The notes beneath the pieces are model-generated. The model did not search any database. It had not been told where the DNA came from and saw nothing but the letters and a program-made list of their open reading frames with translations. From positions 2,156,001 to 2,220,000 of the forward strand of contig NZ_CP156081.1 of the NCBI RefSeq assembly GCF_039830135.1: a stretch of 64,000 nt of DNA. Reading direction: 5' to 3'. Made by a program: the position numbers and the translations under genes. The stretch's first letter is position 1. Each line of letters starts with the position of its first letter. This DNA comes from Defluviimonas sp. SAOS-178_SWC. GTDB taxonomy: Bacteria > Pseudomonadota > Alphaproteobacteria > Rhodobacterales > Rhodobacteraceae. Below are positions 1 through 9,038 of the stretch, piece after piece.

Positions 1-9
1 CCCCTCCCG

Positions 10-1824
10 ATGCTGAAACGCTTCCTTCCGATCCTCGACTGGGGTCCGTCCTACTCGCGCGACACGTTCGCGGCCGACATCATCGCCGCCGTGATCGTGA
101 CGATCATGCTGATCCCGCAGTCGCTGGCCTATGCGCTTCTGGCCGGGCTGCCGGCAGAGGTCGGACTGTACGCCTCGATCGCGCCCTTGCTGGTCTACGC
201 GATCTTCGGCACGTCGCGCGCACTCGCCGTGGGCCCGGTCGCGGTGGCCTCGCTGATGACGGCAGCGGCGGTCGGCGAGATCGCGGCGCAAGGCACGCCC
301 GAATATCTCGGCGCGGCCATCGCGCTCGCCTTCCTGTCCGGGTTGATGCTTCTGGCGATGGGCGTGGCGCGGCTCGGCTTTCTCGCGGCGTTCCTAAGCC
401 ATCCGGTGATCTCTGGCTTCATCACCGCCTCGGGGCTGATCATCGCGGCCAGCCAGATCCGCCACATCCTCGGGATCAAGGCCGACGGGCACAACCTCCT
501 CGACCTCACCCTGTCGATCTTCGCCCATCTGGACGAGATCCATCTGCCGACCCTGCTCATCGGTGTGGGGGCGACCGCTTTTCTCTTCTGGGCCCGAAAG
601 AGCCTGCGCCCGTTCCTGATCGGAAAGGGCGTGGACCCCAAGCTCGCGACGATCCTTGCCCGGACCGGCCCCGTCGTTGCGGTCGCGCTGACGACGATCA
701 TCTCGGCCTCCCTTGCCGGCCTCGCGCATCTCTTCGGATCTGATGGCAGCGGCATCAGGATCGTGGGCGAGGTTCCTTCGGGCCTGCCGCTCCCTGCCCT
801 GCCGCCCTTCGATGTAGAGCTCTGGACCAGGCTTGCCGTGCCGGCACTTCTGATTTCCGTCGTGGGGTACGTCGAGACAATTTCTGTCGCCCAGACGCTG
901 GCCGCGAAGAAGCGTCAGCGCATCGACCCGGATCAGGAGCTGATCGCGCTTGGCGGCGCCAATCTCGGTGCGGCGCTGTCGGGCGGGTTTCCGGTGACGG
1001 GCGGCTTTGCCCGCTCGGTCGTCAACTTCGATGCCGGAGCCGAGACCCCGGCCGCTGGCGCCTATACGGCCGTCCTCATGGCGCTCGCGACGCTGACGCT
1101 CACGCCCCTCCTTTACTTCCTGCCGCAGGCGACGCTCGCCGCGACGATCATCGTCGCGGTTCTCTCCCTCGTCGATCTGAAGGCCCTGCCCCGCATCTTC
1201 GCCTATTCCAAGCCCGATGCGGCGGCGATGGCGGCGACGATCCTCGTGACCTTGGGTTTCGGCGTCGAAAAGGGCATCCTTGCCGGTGTCTCGCTCTCGC
1301 TGATGCTGCATCTCTACCGGTCGTCGCGCCCGCATGTCGCGATCGTCGGGCAAGTGCCGGGGACCGAGCATTTCCGCAACGTGCAGCGCCATACCGTCGT
1401 GACCGCCCCCGACGTGGTGACGATCCGCGTGGACGAAAGCCTCTACTTCGCCAATGCGCGCTTTCTCGAAGACGTCGTGCAGGCGGAGATCGCCGCGAAC
1501 CCGCGGCTGGCCCATGTCGTCCTCATGTGCCCGGCGGTGAACGAGATCGACGCCTCGGCGCTCGAGAGCCTTGAGGCGATCAATCACCGGCTGAAGGATG
1601 GCGGCGTGACGCTGCACCTGTCCGAGGTCAAGGGCCCGGTCATGGATCGCCTTGCCAGGAGCGTGTTCCTGGGCGAGCTGACGGGCAAGGTCTTCCTCAC
1701 CCAGTGCGACGCGATGCGCTCCCTCGCCCCTGACCTGACGGCCCGGACCTTGGGCGAGACCCGGCGCGACACGAGCCGCAAGGCGAACGCCTTACGAATG
1801 ACAGCGCCGGCCCAGCTTCCCTGA
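10..1824 (+). CDS. SulP family anion (sulfate-type) transporter with STAS domain
   Basis: This 604-residue protein matches the SulP/SLC26 family: an N-terminal membrane domain of about 10-14 hydrophobic segments (roughly residues 15-430) and a C-terminal cytoplasmic STAS domain (roughly 450-570). The start MLKRFLPILDW and the segment PQSLAYALLAGLPAEVGLYAS are typical of the family. SulP proteins carry sulfate, bicarbonate or other anions across the inner membrane; the substrate cannot be read from sequence. The start is only nine bases from the window edge, so promoter and RBS are not visible. It converges on the oxidoreductase at 1831, with only 6 bp between stop codons. Confidence 0.93.
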   Translation: MLKRFLPILDWGPSYSRDTFAADIIAAVIVTIMLIPQSLAYALLAGLPAEVGLYASIAPLLVYAIFGTSRALAVGPVAVASLMTAAAVGEIAAQGTPEYLGAAIALAFLSGLMLLAMGVARLGFLAAFLSHPVISGFITASGLIIAASQIRHILGIKADGHNLLDLTLSIFAHLDEIHLPTLLIGVGATAFLFWARKSLRPFLIGKGVDPKLATILARTGPVVAVALTTIISASLAGLAHLFGSDGSGIRIVGEVPSGLPLPALPPFDVELWTRLAVPALLISVVGYVETISVAQTLAAKKRQRIDPDQELIALGGANLGAALSGGFPVTGGFARSVVNFDAGAETPAAGAYTAVLMALATLTLTPLLYFLPQATLAATIIVAVLSLVDLKALPRIFAYSKPDAAAMAATILVTLGFGVEKGILAGVSLSLMLHLYRSSRPHVAIVGQVPGTEHFRNVQRHTVVTAPDVVTIRVDESLYFANARFLEDVVQAEIAANPRLAHVVLMCPAVNEIDASALESLEAINHRLKDGGVTLHLSEVKGPVMDRLARSVFLGELTGKVFLTQCDAMRSLAPDLTARTLGETRRDTSRKANALRMTAPAQLP

Positions 1825-1830
1825 CAGCGC

Positions 1831-3015
1831 CTACACGATCGCCTCTTCGAGAAACGGCCGGTCCTCCAGCACCCGCTCGGGCCCGAGCGGCGAAAGGTCG
1901 AGCGTCCGGTAGCCACCGGTCAGGATCACCTCGGCCAGCCCCCGCCCGACCGCCGGGGCCTGTTGCAGCCCGTGGCCCGAGAAGCCGGCGGCGATGTGGA
2001 AATTCGCATATCCCGGCCAACGGCCGAGAACCGCGTTCTGGTCAAGCGTGTTGTAGTCGTAGTGCCCGACCCAGAACCGCGTCACCTTCACCGCGTCGAA
2101 GCCTTCCGACCGCGCATAGAGCTTCGGCCAGATCAGGTCCTCGAACTGGGCGTGATCGGGTTCCCAGTCATCCTCGGCGCAGGGGCCGTCCTCGTCGGGC
2201 ACGGTCGCGGTGATCCACTGACCATGCTCCGGGCGCAGGTAGATGCCTGAGTGGTCGATAATCAGCGGCGCCTCGGGATGGCGGGCGTTCGGGGCGTCGA
2301 TGACGAAGACCGTGCGCTTGCGGGGTTCCACCGGCAGATCGATTCCCGCCATCCGGCAGATCTCCGTCGATCCGGTGCCGGCGGCGCAGAGGAACGCGCC
2401 GCCTTCCAGCCGTGCGCCCTTCTCGGTCATTGCCGCCACGATCCGGTCGCCCGACCGTTCCAGCCCCGTCACCCGATCCTGCAGGAAGACCGCCCCGCGC
2501 GCCCGCGCCGCGTTCCGGAACCCGTTCAGAAGCCCCATATTGTCGAACCAGCCTTCATCCCGCGCTCCGATGCTGCCGGCGCTGACGTCGTCGAACTGCA
2601 TCCACGGGAATCGCTGCGCCAGCGCATCCGGCCCGAGAACCTCGGTCGCGGCCCCGAGCCCCCGCTGCATCGCAGCCAGATCGTGCAGCAAGGCCGCGCC
2701 TTCGGCGGTGCCGGAAAGAAAGAGGTACCCGTTTTCCTTCAGCCCCAGCGACGGCACTCCGCCCTCTTCCCCGACCCGCGCGCCGAAATCGCGGATGAAG
2801 CCCACGCCGAAGCGCGAGATCTCCACATTGACGGGGTTGGAGAACTGCTGGCGGACGGAGGCGACCGAGAGGGCGGTGGCGGCACGGGCATAGCTCGGGT
2901 CTTTCTCGACCACCGCAACCTTCAGCGAAGGATCGGCCTGCAAGAGCCACCATGCCGTCGCCGCCCCCGTCACCGCCCCGCCGATGATCACGACATCCCA
3001 GTTTCCGTCCGACAT
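1831..3015 (-). CDS. FAD-dependent oxidoreductase (DAO family, DadA/FOXRED1-like)
   Basis: A 394-residue flavoprotein starting MSDGNWDVVIIGGAVTG, the dinucleotide-binding fold (GxGxxG variant) of the D-amino-acid oxidase (DAO) family. A C-terminal HIAAGFSGHGLQQAPAVGRG segment is the second FAD-contacting motif. Such enzymes oxidise amines or amino acids; the substrate is unknown. The open frame extends further upstream, but I chose the ATG at 3015 because the Rossmann fold begins there and a GAGAGGCGG ribosome site sits just before it. No partner subunit lies nearby, so it is probably monocistronic. Confidence 0.88.
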   Translation of the reverse strand: MSDGNWDVVIIGGAVTGAATAWWLLQADPSLKVAVVEKDPSYARAATALSVASVRQQFSNPVNVEISRFGVGFIRDFGARVGEEGGVPSLGLKENGYLFLSGTAEGAALLHDLAAMQRGLGAATEVLGPDALAQRFPWMQFDDVSAGSIGARDEGWFDNMGLLNGFRNAARARGAVFLQDRVTGLERSGDRIVAAMTEKGARLEGGAFLCAAGTGSTEICRMAGIDLPVEPRKRTVFVIDAPNARHPEAPLIIDHSGIYLRPEHGQWITATVPDEDGPCAEDDWEPDHAQFEDLIWPKLYARSEGFDAVKVTRFWVGHYDYNTLDQNAVLGRWPGYANFHIAAGFSGHGLQQAPAVGRGLAEVILTGGYRTLDLSPLGPERVLEDRPFLEEAIV

Positions 3016-3255
3016 GGTCCGCCTCTCGTTTCTCTGTCGCCGCCATAGGTAGCAAGTTCCGCGGAAAGGGAAAGGGCGGCCACTCGACAGAATCTTTCTG
3101 GCATGGCAAGAAAGGGGCGGGGATGTTGCTATGATATTGTTTTCGCTGCCGCTGGACGGCGTCGACGCAAGTGAGAGTGTGTGCCCACCCCGGCGCGTGC
3201 CCGGCGGTGATCGGGTTTGGCTTCGGTATTCGCCCAGCCAGGAAAGGGGAACGCC

Positions 3256-4026
3256 TTGGCAGCCGTGTCGCCGCTCATAGTGCATCTCGAACGCGTCATG
3301 GAAGCGACGTCGATCGAGGACATCTGGTCGTTGCACCTCGAGAAGATGGCGGGTTACGGGTTCACCCGGATGCTCTACGGCTTCACCCGGTTCCGGACGT
3401 CGAATTCCTTCGGCAATGCCGACGACGTGCTGGTCCTGTCCAACCACCCGGAGAGCTACCTCACGGAATTCGTGCAAAGCGGTCTTTACAACAACGCGCC
3501 GATGGTGAAATGGGCCGCCGCGAATGAAGGCGCGTGCTCATGGCGGCTCATCGGCGAGATGGCGGCTTCGAACACGATGACGCCGACCGAGAAGCGGGTC
3601 CTCGAACTCAACCACAAATACGATATCAAGGCCGGCTACTCGATCAGTTTCCGCGACGTATCGGTGCGTGCCAAGGGTGCGATCGGGCTTTGCGCCCGGC
3701 CCGGCATGCGCCAGCACGAGGTCGACGCGGTCTGGGACGATTTCGGCCGCGAGATCACGGTGATCAACAACGTGACGCATCTGCGGATCACCGCGATGCC
3801 CTTCGCGTCGTCCCGCCGCGCCCTCACCCCGCGTCAGCGCGAGGCGCTGGAATGGGTTGGCGACGGCAAGACCATGCAGGATATTGCGACGATCATGGGC
3901 CTCACGCCCGCGACGGTGGAAAAGCACCTGCGGCTGGCGCGCGAAGCGCTCGATGTCGAAACAACGGCGCAGGCCGTTCTCAAGGCCTCGTTCCAGAATC
4001 AGATCTTCATCTTCCCGGCCGAATGA
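3256..4026 (+). CDS. LuxR-type solo transcriptional regulator
   Basis: A 256-residue regulator with an N-terminal autoinducer-binding domain (about residues 5-165) and a C-terminal LuxR helix-turn-helix (about 185-245, LTPRQREALEWVGDGKTMQDIA). I chose the TTG at 3256 because AGGAAAGGGG lies six bases upstream; another in-frame TTG at 3217 has no such site. In the ligand domain the usual Y-x(3)-D-P signature reads YNNAPMVKW, so the conserved Asp that contacts the acyl-homoserine-lactone amide is replaced by Ala. It may therefore bind a non-standard ligand or none. No luxI synthase is adjacent. Palindromes lie directly downstream of the stop. Confidence 0.88.
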   Translation: MAAVSPLIVHLERVMEATSIEDIWSLHLEKMAGYGFTRMLYGFTRFRTSNSFGNADDVLVLSNHPESYLTEFVQSGLYNNAPMVKWAAANEGACSWRLIGEMAASNTMTPTEKRVLELNHKYDIKAGYSISFRDVSVRAKGAIGLCARPGMRQHEVDAVWDDFGREITVINNVTHLRITAMPFASSRRALTPRQREALEWVGDGKTMQDIATIMGLTPATVEKHLRLAREALDVETTAQAVLKASFQNQIFIFPAE

Positions 4027-4041
4027 ATATTTTCGGGTATC

Positions 4042-4105
4042 GTTTCCGTATTGGAAACAGGTGCAGATCCATGAGAGCGAGTCGCACCTGTCCAAAAGGG
4101 CAGTT
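4042..4105. promoter_or_regulatory. Palindrome cluster with weak lux-box-like site downstream of luxR
   Basis: Three inverted repeats follow the luxR stop. GTTTCC/GGAAAC around GTATT occupies 4042-4058. ACAGGTGC at 4057-4064 pairs with GCACCTGT at 4084-4091 and could form a hairpin or terminator. ACCTGTCC...GGGCAGTT at 4086-4105 is an imperfect 20-bp palindrome whose left half (ACCTGTC) is identical to the better lux box at 48043. Seen directly; the regulatory meaning is inference. Confidence 0.35.
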
Positions 4106-4529
4106 TAATATTTGTTTCAATTCAGACGGGTATGGATTCCCTTACTTTCGTTCCCCAACGTAAACCGGCAATATTTCGCTTGTTCCGTGAGTGGTGGCAT
4201 TAGCCAGGAACAGCGACCCCGACCAGCCCGCATTTTACGGGGGAAAGGGTAGCCCGGGAAACCGGACGCTGGGTCTGTCGGGTGCTTTCTCCATCCGACA
4301 GGCTCGGCACCAAACGCGCCCTGTCCTCATCCCCAACAGGTGCTGGCGCGATTTTGGGCGGTGTGTGTCATGTCGATACATGCCGCCCTTTTCCTTTTCG
4401 CTTTCCGGCGGAGCCGCTGTTTCCCAAGTTGAGCGGGGCGGGATGGGGCTGGCCTTTCGCGGCAACGCCAACCGCCTTTTTCCGTCCGCCATGCGGCGCA
4501 ATCAGCAGCCCGGCACAGTCCCGTGCAAA
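4106..4529. other. Gene-free intergenic stretch
   Basis: About 420 bp between the LuxR gene and the tsf terminator. All three plus-strand frames were considered for a missing luxI synthase; no LuxI-like residues are seen. The first 70 bases are AT-rich relative to the surroundings (for example TTTAATATTTGTTTCAATTC), as a promoter or regulatory region might be. Nothing else can be supported. Confidence 0.5.
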
Positions 4530-4557
4530 CGAAAAGGGCCGGGAAAACCCGGCCCTT
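4530..4557 (-). terminator. Rho-independent terminator of rpsB-tsf
   Basis: A perfect 10-bp stem, AAGGGCCGGG at 4534-4543 and CCCGGCCCTT at 4548-4557, with a four-base loop. Read on the minus strand it ends in CCCTTTTCG, giving a short U-tract. It lies about 25 bp beyond the tsf stop. Confidence 0.88.
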
Positions 4558-4580
4558 GTCAGTTCCTTCGGAACAAGGCG

Positions 4581-5489
4581 TCAGGCGCCGCGGGTCTTGG
4601 CGACCTCGGCGGCGAAATCCTCTTCCTTCTTCTCGATCCCTTCGCCGACCGCGACGCGGGCATAGCCGGTGATCTCGACGCCGGCATCCTTCGCCGCCTG
4701 CTCGACGGTCACGTCCGGGTTGATCACGAACTGCTGACCGAGCAGCGTGTTCTCGGCGATGAACTTCTTCATCCGGCCCGGAATGATGTTGTTGTGGATC
4801 ACCTGGTCCGGCTTCGGCTTGGCGGCGGCGGCGTTCTCTTCCAGCGCCTTCTGGGTCTGGATCGTCCGCTCCTTCTCGACGAGCGCGGGATCGAGATCGC
4901 CCTCACCCAGCGCCAGCGGCGAGGTCGCGGCGATGTGCATCGCGAACTGCTTGCCGATCGTCTCGGCCTTGTCCTTCGGACCGTTCACCGCGACGAGAAC
5001 GCCGATCTTGCCCATGCCCTCGGCCGCGGCCGAGTGAACATAGGACACGACGGTGTCGCCTTCCAGAACGTGCATCCGGCGGAGCGTCATGTTCTCGCCG
5101 ATGCGCGCGATGGCGTCGGTCAGAACGTCGTCCACCGGCTTGCCGTTCAGATGCGTGGCCTTCAGCACTTCGAGCGTCTCGCCGGTTTGAAGCGCGACGT
5201 TGGTGATCTCGCGGACCATCTCCTGGAAATCGGCGTTCTTGGCGACGAAGTCGGTTTCGGAGTTGATCTCGATCGCGACGCCACGGCCATCTTTCACGGC
5301 CACGCCGATCAGGCCCTCGGCAGCGACGCGGTCGGCCTTCTTCGCGGCCTTGGCAAGACCCTTGGTGCGCAGCCAGTCGACGGCGGCTTCCATGTCGCCG
5401 TTCACCTCGGTCAGCGCCTTCTTGGCGTCCATCATGCCCGCGCCGGTCGATTCGCGCAGTTCCTTCACCATTTGTGCGGTGATCGCCAT
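4581..5489 (-). CDS. tsf: Translation elongation factor Ts
   Basis: 302 residues. EF-Ts is the guanine-nucleotide exchange factor that recycles EF-Tu-GDP in translation. The N-terminal UBA-like segment ([26 protein letters not shown]) and the [12 protein letters not shown] motif (the TDFV loop that disrupts the Mg site of EF-Tu) are intact. The start at 5489 is preceded by GGAAGGAGAG on the minus strand; the open frame upstream is spacer. It follows rpsB in the usual order and is terminated by the hairpin at 4530-4557. Confidence 0.97.
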   Translation of the reverse strand: MAITAQMVKELRESTGAGMMDAKKALTEVNGDMEAAVDWLRTKGLAKAAKKADRVAAEGLIGVAVKDGRGVAIEINSETDFVAKNADFQEMVREITNVALQTGETLEVLKATHLNGKPVDDVLTDAIARIGENMTLRRMHVLEGDTVVSYVHSAAAEGMGKIGVLVAVNGPKDKAETIGKQFAMHIAATSPLALGEGDLDPALVEKERTIQTQKALEENAAAAKPKPDQVIHNNIIPGRMKKFIAENTLLGQQFVINPDVTVEQAAKDAGVEITGYARVAVGEGIEKKEEDFAAEVAKTRGA

Positions 5490-5526
5490 GTCTGGCTCTC
5501 CTTCCATTTCGAATGGGTCAGGCGGG

Positions 5527-5575
5527 GAATACCCCCGCCCGATGAATGTCCGATGACAGGGGCCTGGGCCCCCTG
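5527..5575 (-). other. Two hairpins in the rpsB-tsf spacer
   Basis: The 91-bp spacer between rpsB and tsf holds GGCGGGG...CCCCGCC and, a few bases on, GGGGCC...GGCCCC stems. Neither is followed by a T-run, so they are more likely mRNA-stability or attenuation structures than terminators. Seen in sequence; role is inference. Confidence 0.4.
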
Positions 5576-5580
5576 CCCGC

Positions 5581-6354
5581 TCAGGCTTCGGCCGCGGCGT
5601 CCGCGTCGACGGTCTCTTCGGCCGGCGCTTCCTCGAGCGCGCCGAGGTCGATACCGGCGGCGCCCATCTGGGCCGACATGCCGTCGAGGGCGGCGCGGCT
5701 GACGAGGTCGCAGTAAAGCGCGATGGCGCGGGCCGCGTCGTCATTGCCGGGGATCACGTAGTCGACGCCGACGGGCGAGCAGTTGGTGTCGACGACCGCG
5801 ACGACCGGGATGCCAAGCTTTTTCGCTTCGAGGATGGCGAGGTCTTCCTTGTTCACGTCGATGACGAAGAGAAGATCCGGCACGCCGCCCATCTCGCGGA
5901 TCCCGCCGAGCGAGGCCTGGAGTTTCGCCTGCTCGCGCTCCATGCCGAGCCGCTCCTTCTTGGTCAGGCCCTCGGCGCCCGCGCCCAGAACCTCGTCGAT
6001 CTGCTTCAGGCGCTGGATCGACTGCGACACGGTCTTCCAGTTGGTGAGCGTCCCGCCGAGCCAGCGGTGGTTCATGTAGTACTGCGCGCATTTCTCGGCG
6101 GCGTCTGCGATCGGCTTCGCAGCCTGGCGCTTGGTGCCGACGAAGAGGATGCGGCCGTTCTTGGCGACCGTCTCGCGAATGACGTTCAGCGCCGCGTCCA
6201 GCATCGGGACGGTCTGCGTGAGGTCGATGATGTGAATGCCGTTGCGGTCGCCGTAGATGTATTCGGCCATCCGCGGGTTCCAGCGCTGGGTCTGGTGACC
6301 GTAGTGAACGCCCGCTTCGAGAAGCTGACGCATGGAGAATTCAGGCAGTGCCAT
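5581..6354 (-). CDS. rpsB: 30S ribosomal protein S2
   Basis: 257 residues, the normal length for alphaproteobacterial S2. The N-terminus [20 protein letters not shown] and the segments [13 protein letters not shown] and FVGTKRQA are diagnostic. S2 binds the 30S head/platform and is needed for S1 attachment. The start at 6354 has GGAAAGGAAAACGGAC just upstream; the longer frame to 6540 is not supported. The C-terminal tail is rich in Ala/Glu. Upstream, a 240-bp region is shared with the divergent cassette starting at 6595. Confidence 0.97.
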   Translation of the reverse strand: MALPEFSMRQLLEAGVHYGHQTQRWNPRMAEYIYGDRNGIHIIDLTQTVPMLDAALNVIRETVAKNGRILFVGTKRQAAKPIADAAEKCAQYYMNHRWLGGTLTNWKTVSQSIQRLKQIDEVLGAGAEGLTKKERLGMEREQAKLQASLGGIREMGGVPDLLFVIDVNKEDLAILEAKKLGIPVVAVVDTNCSPVGVDYVIPGNDDAARAIALYCDLVSRAALDGMSAQMGAAGIDLGALEEAPAEETVDADAAAEA

Positions 6355-6594
6355 GTCCGTTTTCCTTTCCGGTTTGGACCTCGGCGAAGCCATGAGGGAT
6401 CTCTCCCAACCGGCGGACCTTTCGGGGATGTCTCCCCCGAGGGCCCAAGCCTCGCCTGTGAAGTGCGCGCGATCTAGTCGATTTGCGCCCGATGCGCAAG
6501 CCCAAAGGCTGCGCGGTTGCATATGCTTTCGAAAATTCAACTTCTGTGGTAGTATGGATGATTATTTGACGTTTTTCATTGTGGTGAGGGTTCG

Positions 6595-6783
6595 ATGCAA
6601 GTGCTTGCTGCCGTGTATCTGTTGCTGCTCAACACGTCGCCCACCGATGCGCAGATCTGCGTACCGGAAAAGGTTGGTAGCGCAACGACGCTTCAATGCT
6701 GCACCCTGAGTTCAGGCCAGCAATGCTGTGCCCAGAGCCTTGCCGGCGACGGCACGATCGCCGGTTGCGGGTGCACACCATGA
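6595..6783 (+). CDS. Small secreted cysteine-rich protein (first gene of unknown cassette)
   Basis: A 62-residue protein with a signal peptide (MQVLAAVYLLLLNTSPTDA, cleavage probably before Q20) and a mature part of about 43 residues holding seven cysteines, arranged as C, CC, CC, then CGC. A GAGGG ribosome site lies five bases before the ATG. The stop overlaps the next start as ATGA, so the two are translationally coupled. I recognise no family. Paired cysteines in a periplasmic peptide suggest disulfide bonding or metal binding, which is inference. It could also be a lipoprotein-free toxin-like or carrier peptide; nothing in the sequence decides this. Confidence 0.72.
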   Translation: MQVLAAVYLLLLNTSPTDAQICVPEKVGSATTLQCCTLSSGQQCCAQSLAGDGTIAGCGCTP

Positions 6784-7922
6784 GATCGCCGATCATCCTT
6801 GCCGCCTGGATCGGCCTCACGGGAGCGGCCCTCGCGCAGGGCTACAACGTCCGGGGCGAGGTGCGCGATGCCGACTTTCCGAATGCGCCCCGGTTCGCCG
6901 AACCGCTGGTGACGGTGAGCGTGACGAATTCGTTGCAGACGCAGTTCTTCAGCAGCTGGAACATGGATCTGGAGACCGAGGATGGCGGCTACCAGTTCCA
7001 CCAGTTCCTCGGCGGTCTCGGGCTCAGCAACAACTGGGCGATCATCGACGTACAGGCCGGCGAAGGCGACTTCATTCTGCCCGACCCGAATGCCGCGCGT
7101 GCGGAACTGAAGGAAAGCGCGGCCGGGCGCGACATCACCTTCGCCATCAACTTGCGCCACCGCTCCGCGATTGCCGAAGGCTATCGCCGCAGCGCGCTCG
7201 ATGCGCTGAAATCGCCGCGGCTGGGCACCCAGGATCTGGAGGCCGCCAACATCGCCTCGATCACCGCGGTGGAGATCAACCCCGAACTCGACAACTACCT
7301 TCTGACACTGCGGGTCACGGCGGCCGCCGTGCGCCGGGGATTGCAGGATTTCGACGGCGCCGTCCTGACGAACGAGGATCTCAGCACGCTGAAGGGATAT
7401 GACGACCTCACGATCGACGAGCGCTGGCGCGTTCAGTCGGCCCTCCTCGACACGCTCGCCGCCAGCGAGGAGACGCGGCCGCTCGCCCTTCAGGTCGGGA
7501 CCGACATGCTCGACGAAATCCCCGTCGACGATCCGGCCGCGCTTGAGCGCCTGAAGATCGTTCGCGTCTTCATGACCGTGTCTGACCTTTACGCCCGCGA
7601 CGGCGATTGCGTGTCCCTGGCCGACAACTCCGCCCGGGCCGTATCGCTCGCTCCGGCGATCCACATGGACTGGACCAGCCAACGCGGGGTGATGCTCGAA
7701 TGGGGTGACTGCCTCGAGCGGCTGAGCGGCATCGGCAACGGCCGGACATCCGAAGAGTATATCGCCGATGCGGCGGCCACCGCCTCGCTGAAGGCGATGT
7801 GGACATCCTTCGCGGAGGCGGGCGCCGGCGTCGTCGACCGGATCGCCCTTTCGACCGTCGACCGCGATGCGCGCCTGCGCGGCCTCATTGAAATGGCGCA
7901 AGCCATCAGGGACAGGAGTTAA
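6780..7922 (+). CDS. Secreted protein of unknown function (cassette gene 2)
   Basis: 380 residues with a signal peptide (MRSPIILAAWIGLTGAALA, then Q-G-Y). The first ~110 mature residues alternate short hydrophobic and polar stretches (VRGEVRDADF, PLVTVSVTN) and look beta-rich, perhaps like a carboxypeptidase-regulatory or Ig-like fold. From about residue 115 the protein is mainly helical, with a possible solenoid or TPR-like character. Two cysteines near the C-terminus (DGDC, WGDC) could form a disulfide. No catalytic motif is seen. I chose ATG 6780 for its ATGA overlap with the Cys-rich gene and for the signal peptide. Confidence 0.8.
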   Translation: MRSPIILAAWIGLTGAALAQGYNVRGEVRDADFPNAPRFAEPLVTVSVTNSLQTQFFSSWNMDLETEDGGYQFHQFLGGLGLSNNWAIIDVQAGEGDFILPDPNAARAELKESAAGRDITFAINLRHRSAIAEGYRRSALDALKSPRLGTQDLEAANIASITAVEINPELDNYLLTLRVTAAAVRRGLQDFDGAVLTNEDLSTLKGYDDLTIDERWRVQSALLDTLAASEETRPLALQVGTDMLDEIPVDDPAALERLKIVRVFMTVSDLYARDGDCVSLADNSARAVSLAPAIHMDWTSQRGVMLEWGDCLERLSGIGNGRTSEEYIADAAATASLKAMWTSFAEAGAGVVDRIALSTVDRDARLRGLIEMAQAIRDRS

Positions 7923-7926
7923 CCCC

Positions 7927-8241
7927 ATGACCGACGATCCGGACCCCGAGAACGGCAAAGGCAAACCGAACGGCGGGCGGCGGCGGCGGTCGCCCCATGT
8001 CGGGCTGGACCAATCGACAAAACGCTTCGTCGTCTACGTCACGGTCCTTGTCAGTTCGATCATCGCGCTCGTCATCATCCTGACCGTCACCTTCATGCCG
8101 GTCTGGCGGCAGGGATATGAGATCCCCGAAACGCTTCAGAACTGGGGCGGCCTGATCATCGGCTTCTACTTCGGCTCGTTCCTGTCGCTTCTCAAGGACT
8201 GGTCCCGCGAAAGCGTGGACGTCGACCGGAACGACGAATGA
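7927..8241 (+). CDS. Small two-TM membrane protein (cassette gene 3)
   Basis: 104 residues: a polar, Arg/Lys-rich cytoplasmic N-terminus (about 1-32), a transmembrane helix at about 34-57, a short loop, and a second hydrophobic segment at about 72-90 with GGLIIGFYFGSFLSLL. It begins four bases after the stop of gene 2 and its own stop overlaps the next start as ATGA. No family is recognised. Its size and position suggest a membrane anchor or partner for the flanking periplasmic proteins, which is inference from context. Confidence 0.75.
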   Translation: MTDDPDPENGKGKPNGGRRRRSPHVGLDQSTKRFVVYVTVLVSSIIALVIILTVTFMPVWRQGYEIPETLQNWGGLIIGFYFGSFLSLLKDWSRESVDVDRNDE

Positions 8242-9029
8242 TCAAGACCATCGCTGCCCTGTTCTGCCTCACGCTCTGTCCGGCATTCGCGGACCCGATC
8301 GTGGTGCCGTTCGAGGATGCCTACCTTCCCTTCTCGGCGATGGGCAATGACGGCAAGCCTGCGGGCTTCAACGTGGCGGTGGCCGAAGAGATCGCGGAGC
8401 GGCTGGATGCCGAGATCGAGTTCACGTCCGTCGATTTCGACACGATCCAGTTCGGCAGTTGGCCTTCGGACTGGGTCTTTTCCGTCGCCTCGATGTCGCG
8501 CAGCACCGAGCGGGAGGAGAATTTCGCCTTCGTCGGGCCCTATTACTTCGATCAGGTGGTCATCGTCGCCGGCGCCCATTCAGGGCTCGGCTTCGACCGT
8601 TCGACCCTCCAAGGTCATGACTTCGGCGTCTGCCGGGGATGCATCTACGCGCTCTATCTCGAAGGCACCGATACGCTCTACATCGACGGCCAGCGCGCCG
8701 ACGCGCCATTCGGAACCGTCACGGTCAAGACCTACCTCACGGATTTCGATGTCCTCCGCGCGCTCGGCGAAGCCGACCCGCCAGAGATCGACTACGGCGT
8801 GACCAGCGTTTTCCATGCGCTTTACTACGAGGATCAGGGCTTTCCTGTCCGCCACGACCCCGAGCCACTTTTCGTAGAACCGCTCTGGATCGTCGTCCCG
8901 CTGTCGCGACCGGACGACATCGCAGCCGTGACGGCGGCGTTTGACGATCTGAAGAACAGCGGCAGGTTGGCGGAACTGTCTGTCGCTTATCTCGGCGCGG
9001 ATTTCACCGCCCTGCCCGGCACCAACTGA
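8238..9029 (+). CDS. Family-3 periplasmic solute-binding protein (cassette gene 4)
   Basis: 263 residues with signal peptide MIKTIAALFCLTLCPAFA and a bilobal periplasmic binding fold of the SBP_bac_3 type (PVPFEDAYLPFS..., GKPAGFNVAVAEEIAERL, and MSRSTEREENFAFVGPYYF, the typical ligand-strand regions). Such proteins normally deliver polar amino acids to an ABC permease, or act as sensory domains. No permease or ATPase gene is adjacent. Two cysteines (VCRGCI) lie between the lobes. It ends a four-gene, tightly spaced unit from 6595; the DUF2461 gene converges on it. Confidence 0.85.
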   Translation: MIKTIAALFCLTLCPAFADPIVVPFEDAYLPFSAMGNDGKPAGFNVAVAEEIAERLDAEIEFTSVDFDTIQFGSWPSDWVFSVASMSRSTEREENFAFVGPYYFDQVVIVAGAHSGLGFDRSTLQGHDFGVCRGCIYALYLEGTDTLYIDGQRADAPFGTVTVKTYLTDFDVLRALGEADPPEIDYGVTSVFHALYYEDQGFPVRHDPEPLFVEPLWIVVPLSRPDDIAAVTAAFDDLKNSGRLAELSVAYLGADFTALPGTN

Positions 9030-9038
9030 CGCCGCGTC

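Noticed and set aside
4106..4529. Degraded luxI next to luxR
   Set aside because: No frame shows LuxI-type conserved residues; the stretch is non-coding as far as can be seen.
4191..5702. 503-codon plus-strand frame opposite tsf
   Set aside because: Antisense of tsf and its spacer; no recognisable protein.
6471..6499. rpsB promoter (TTGCGC-17-TAGATC on the minus strand)
   Set aside because: Only three of six matches in each box; too weak to list.
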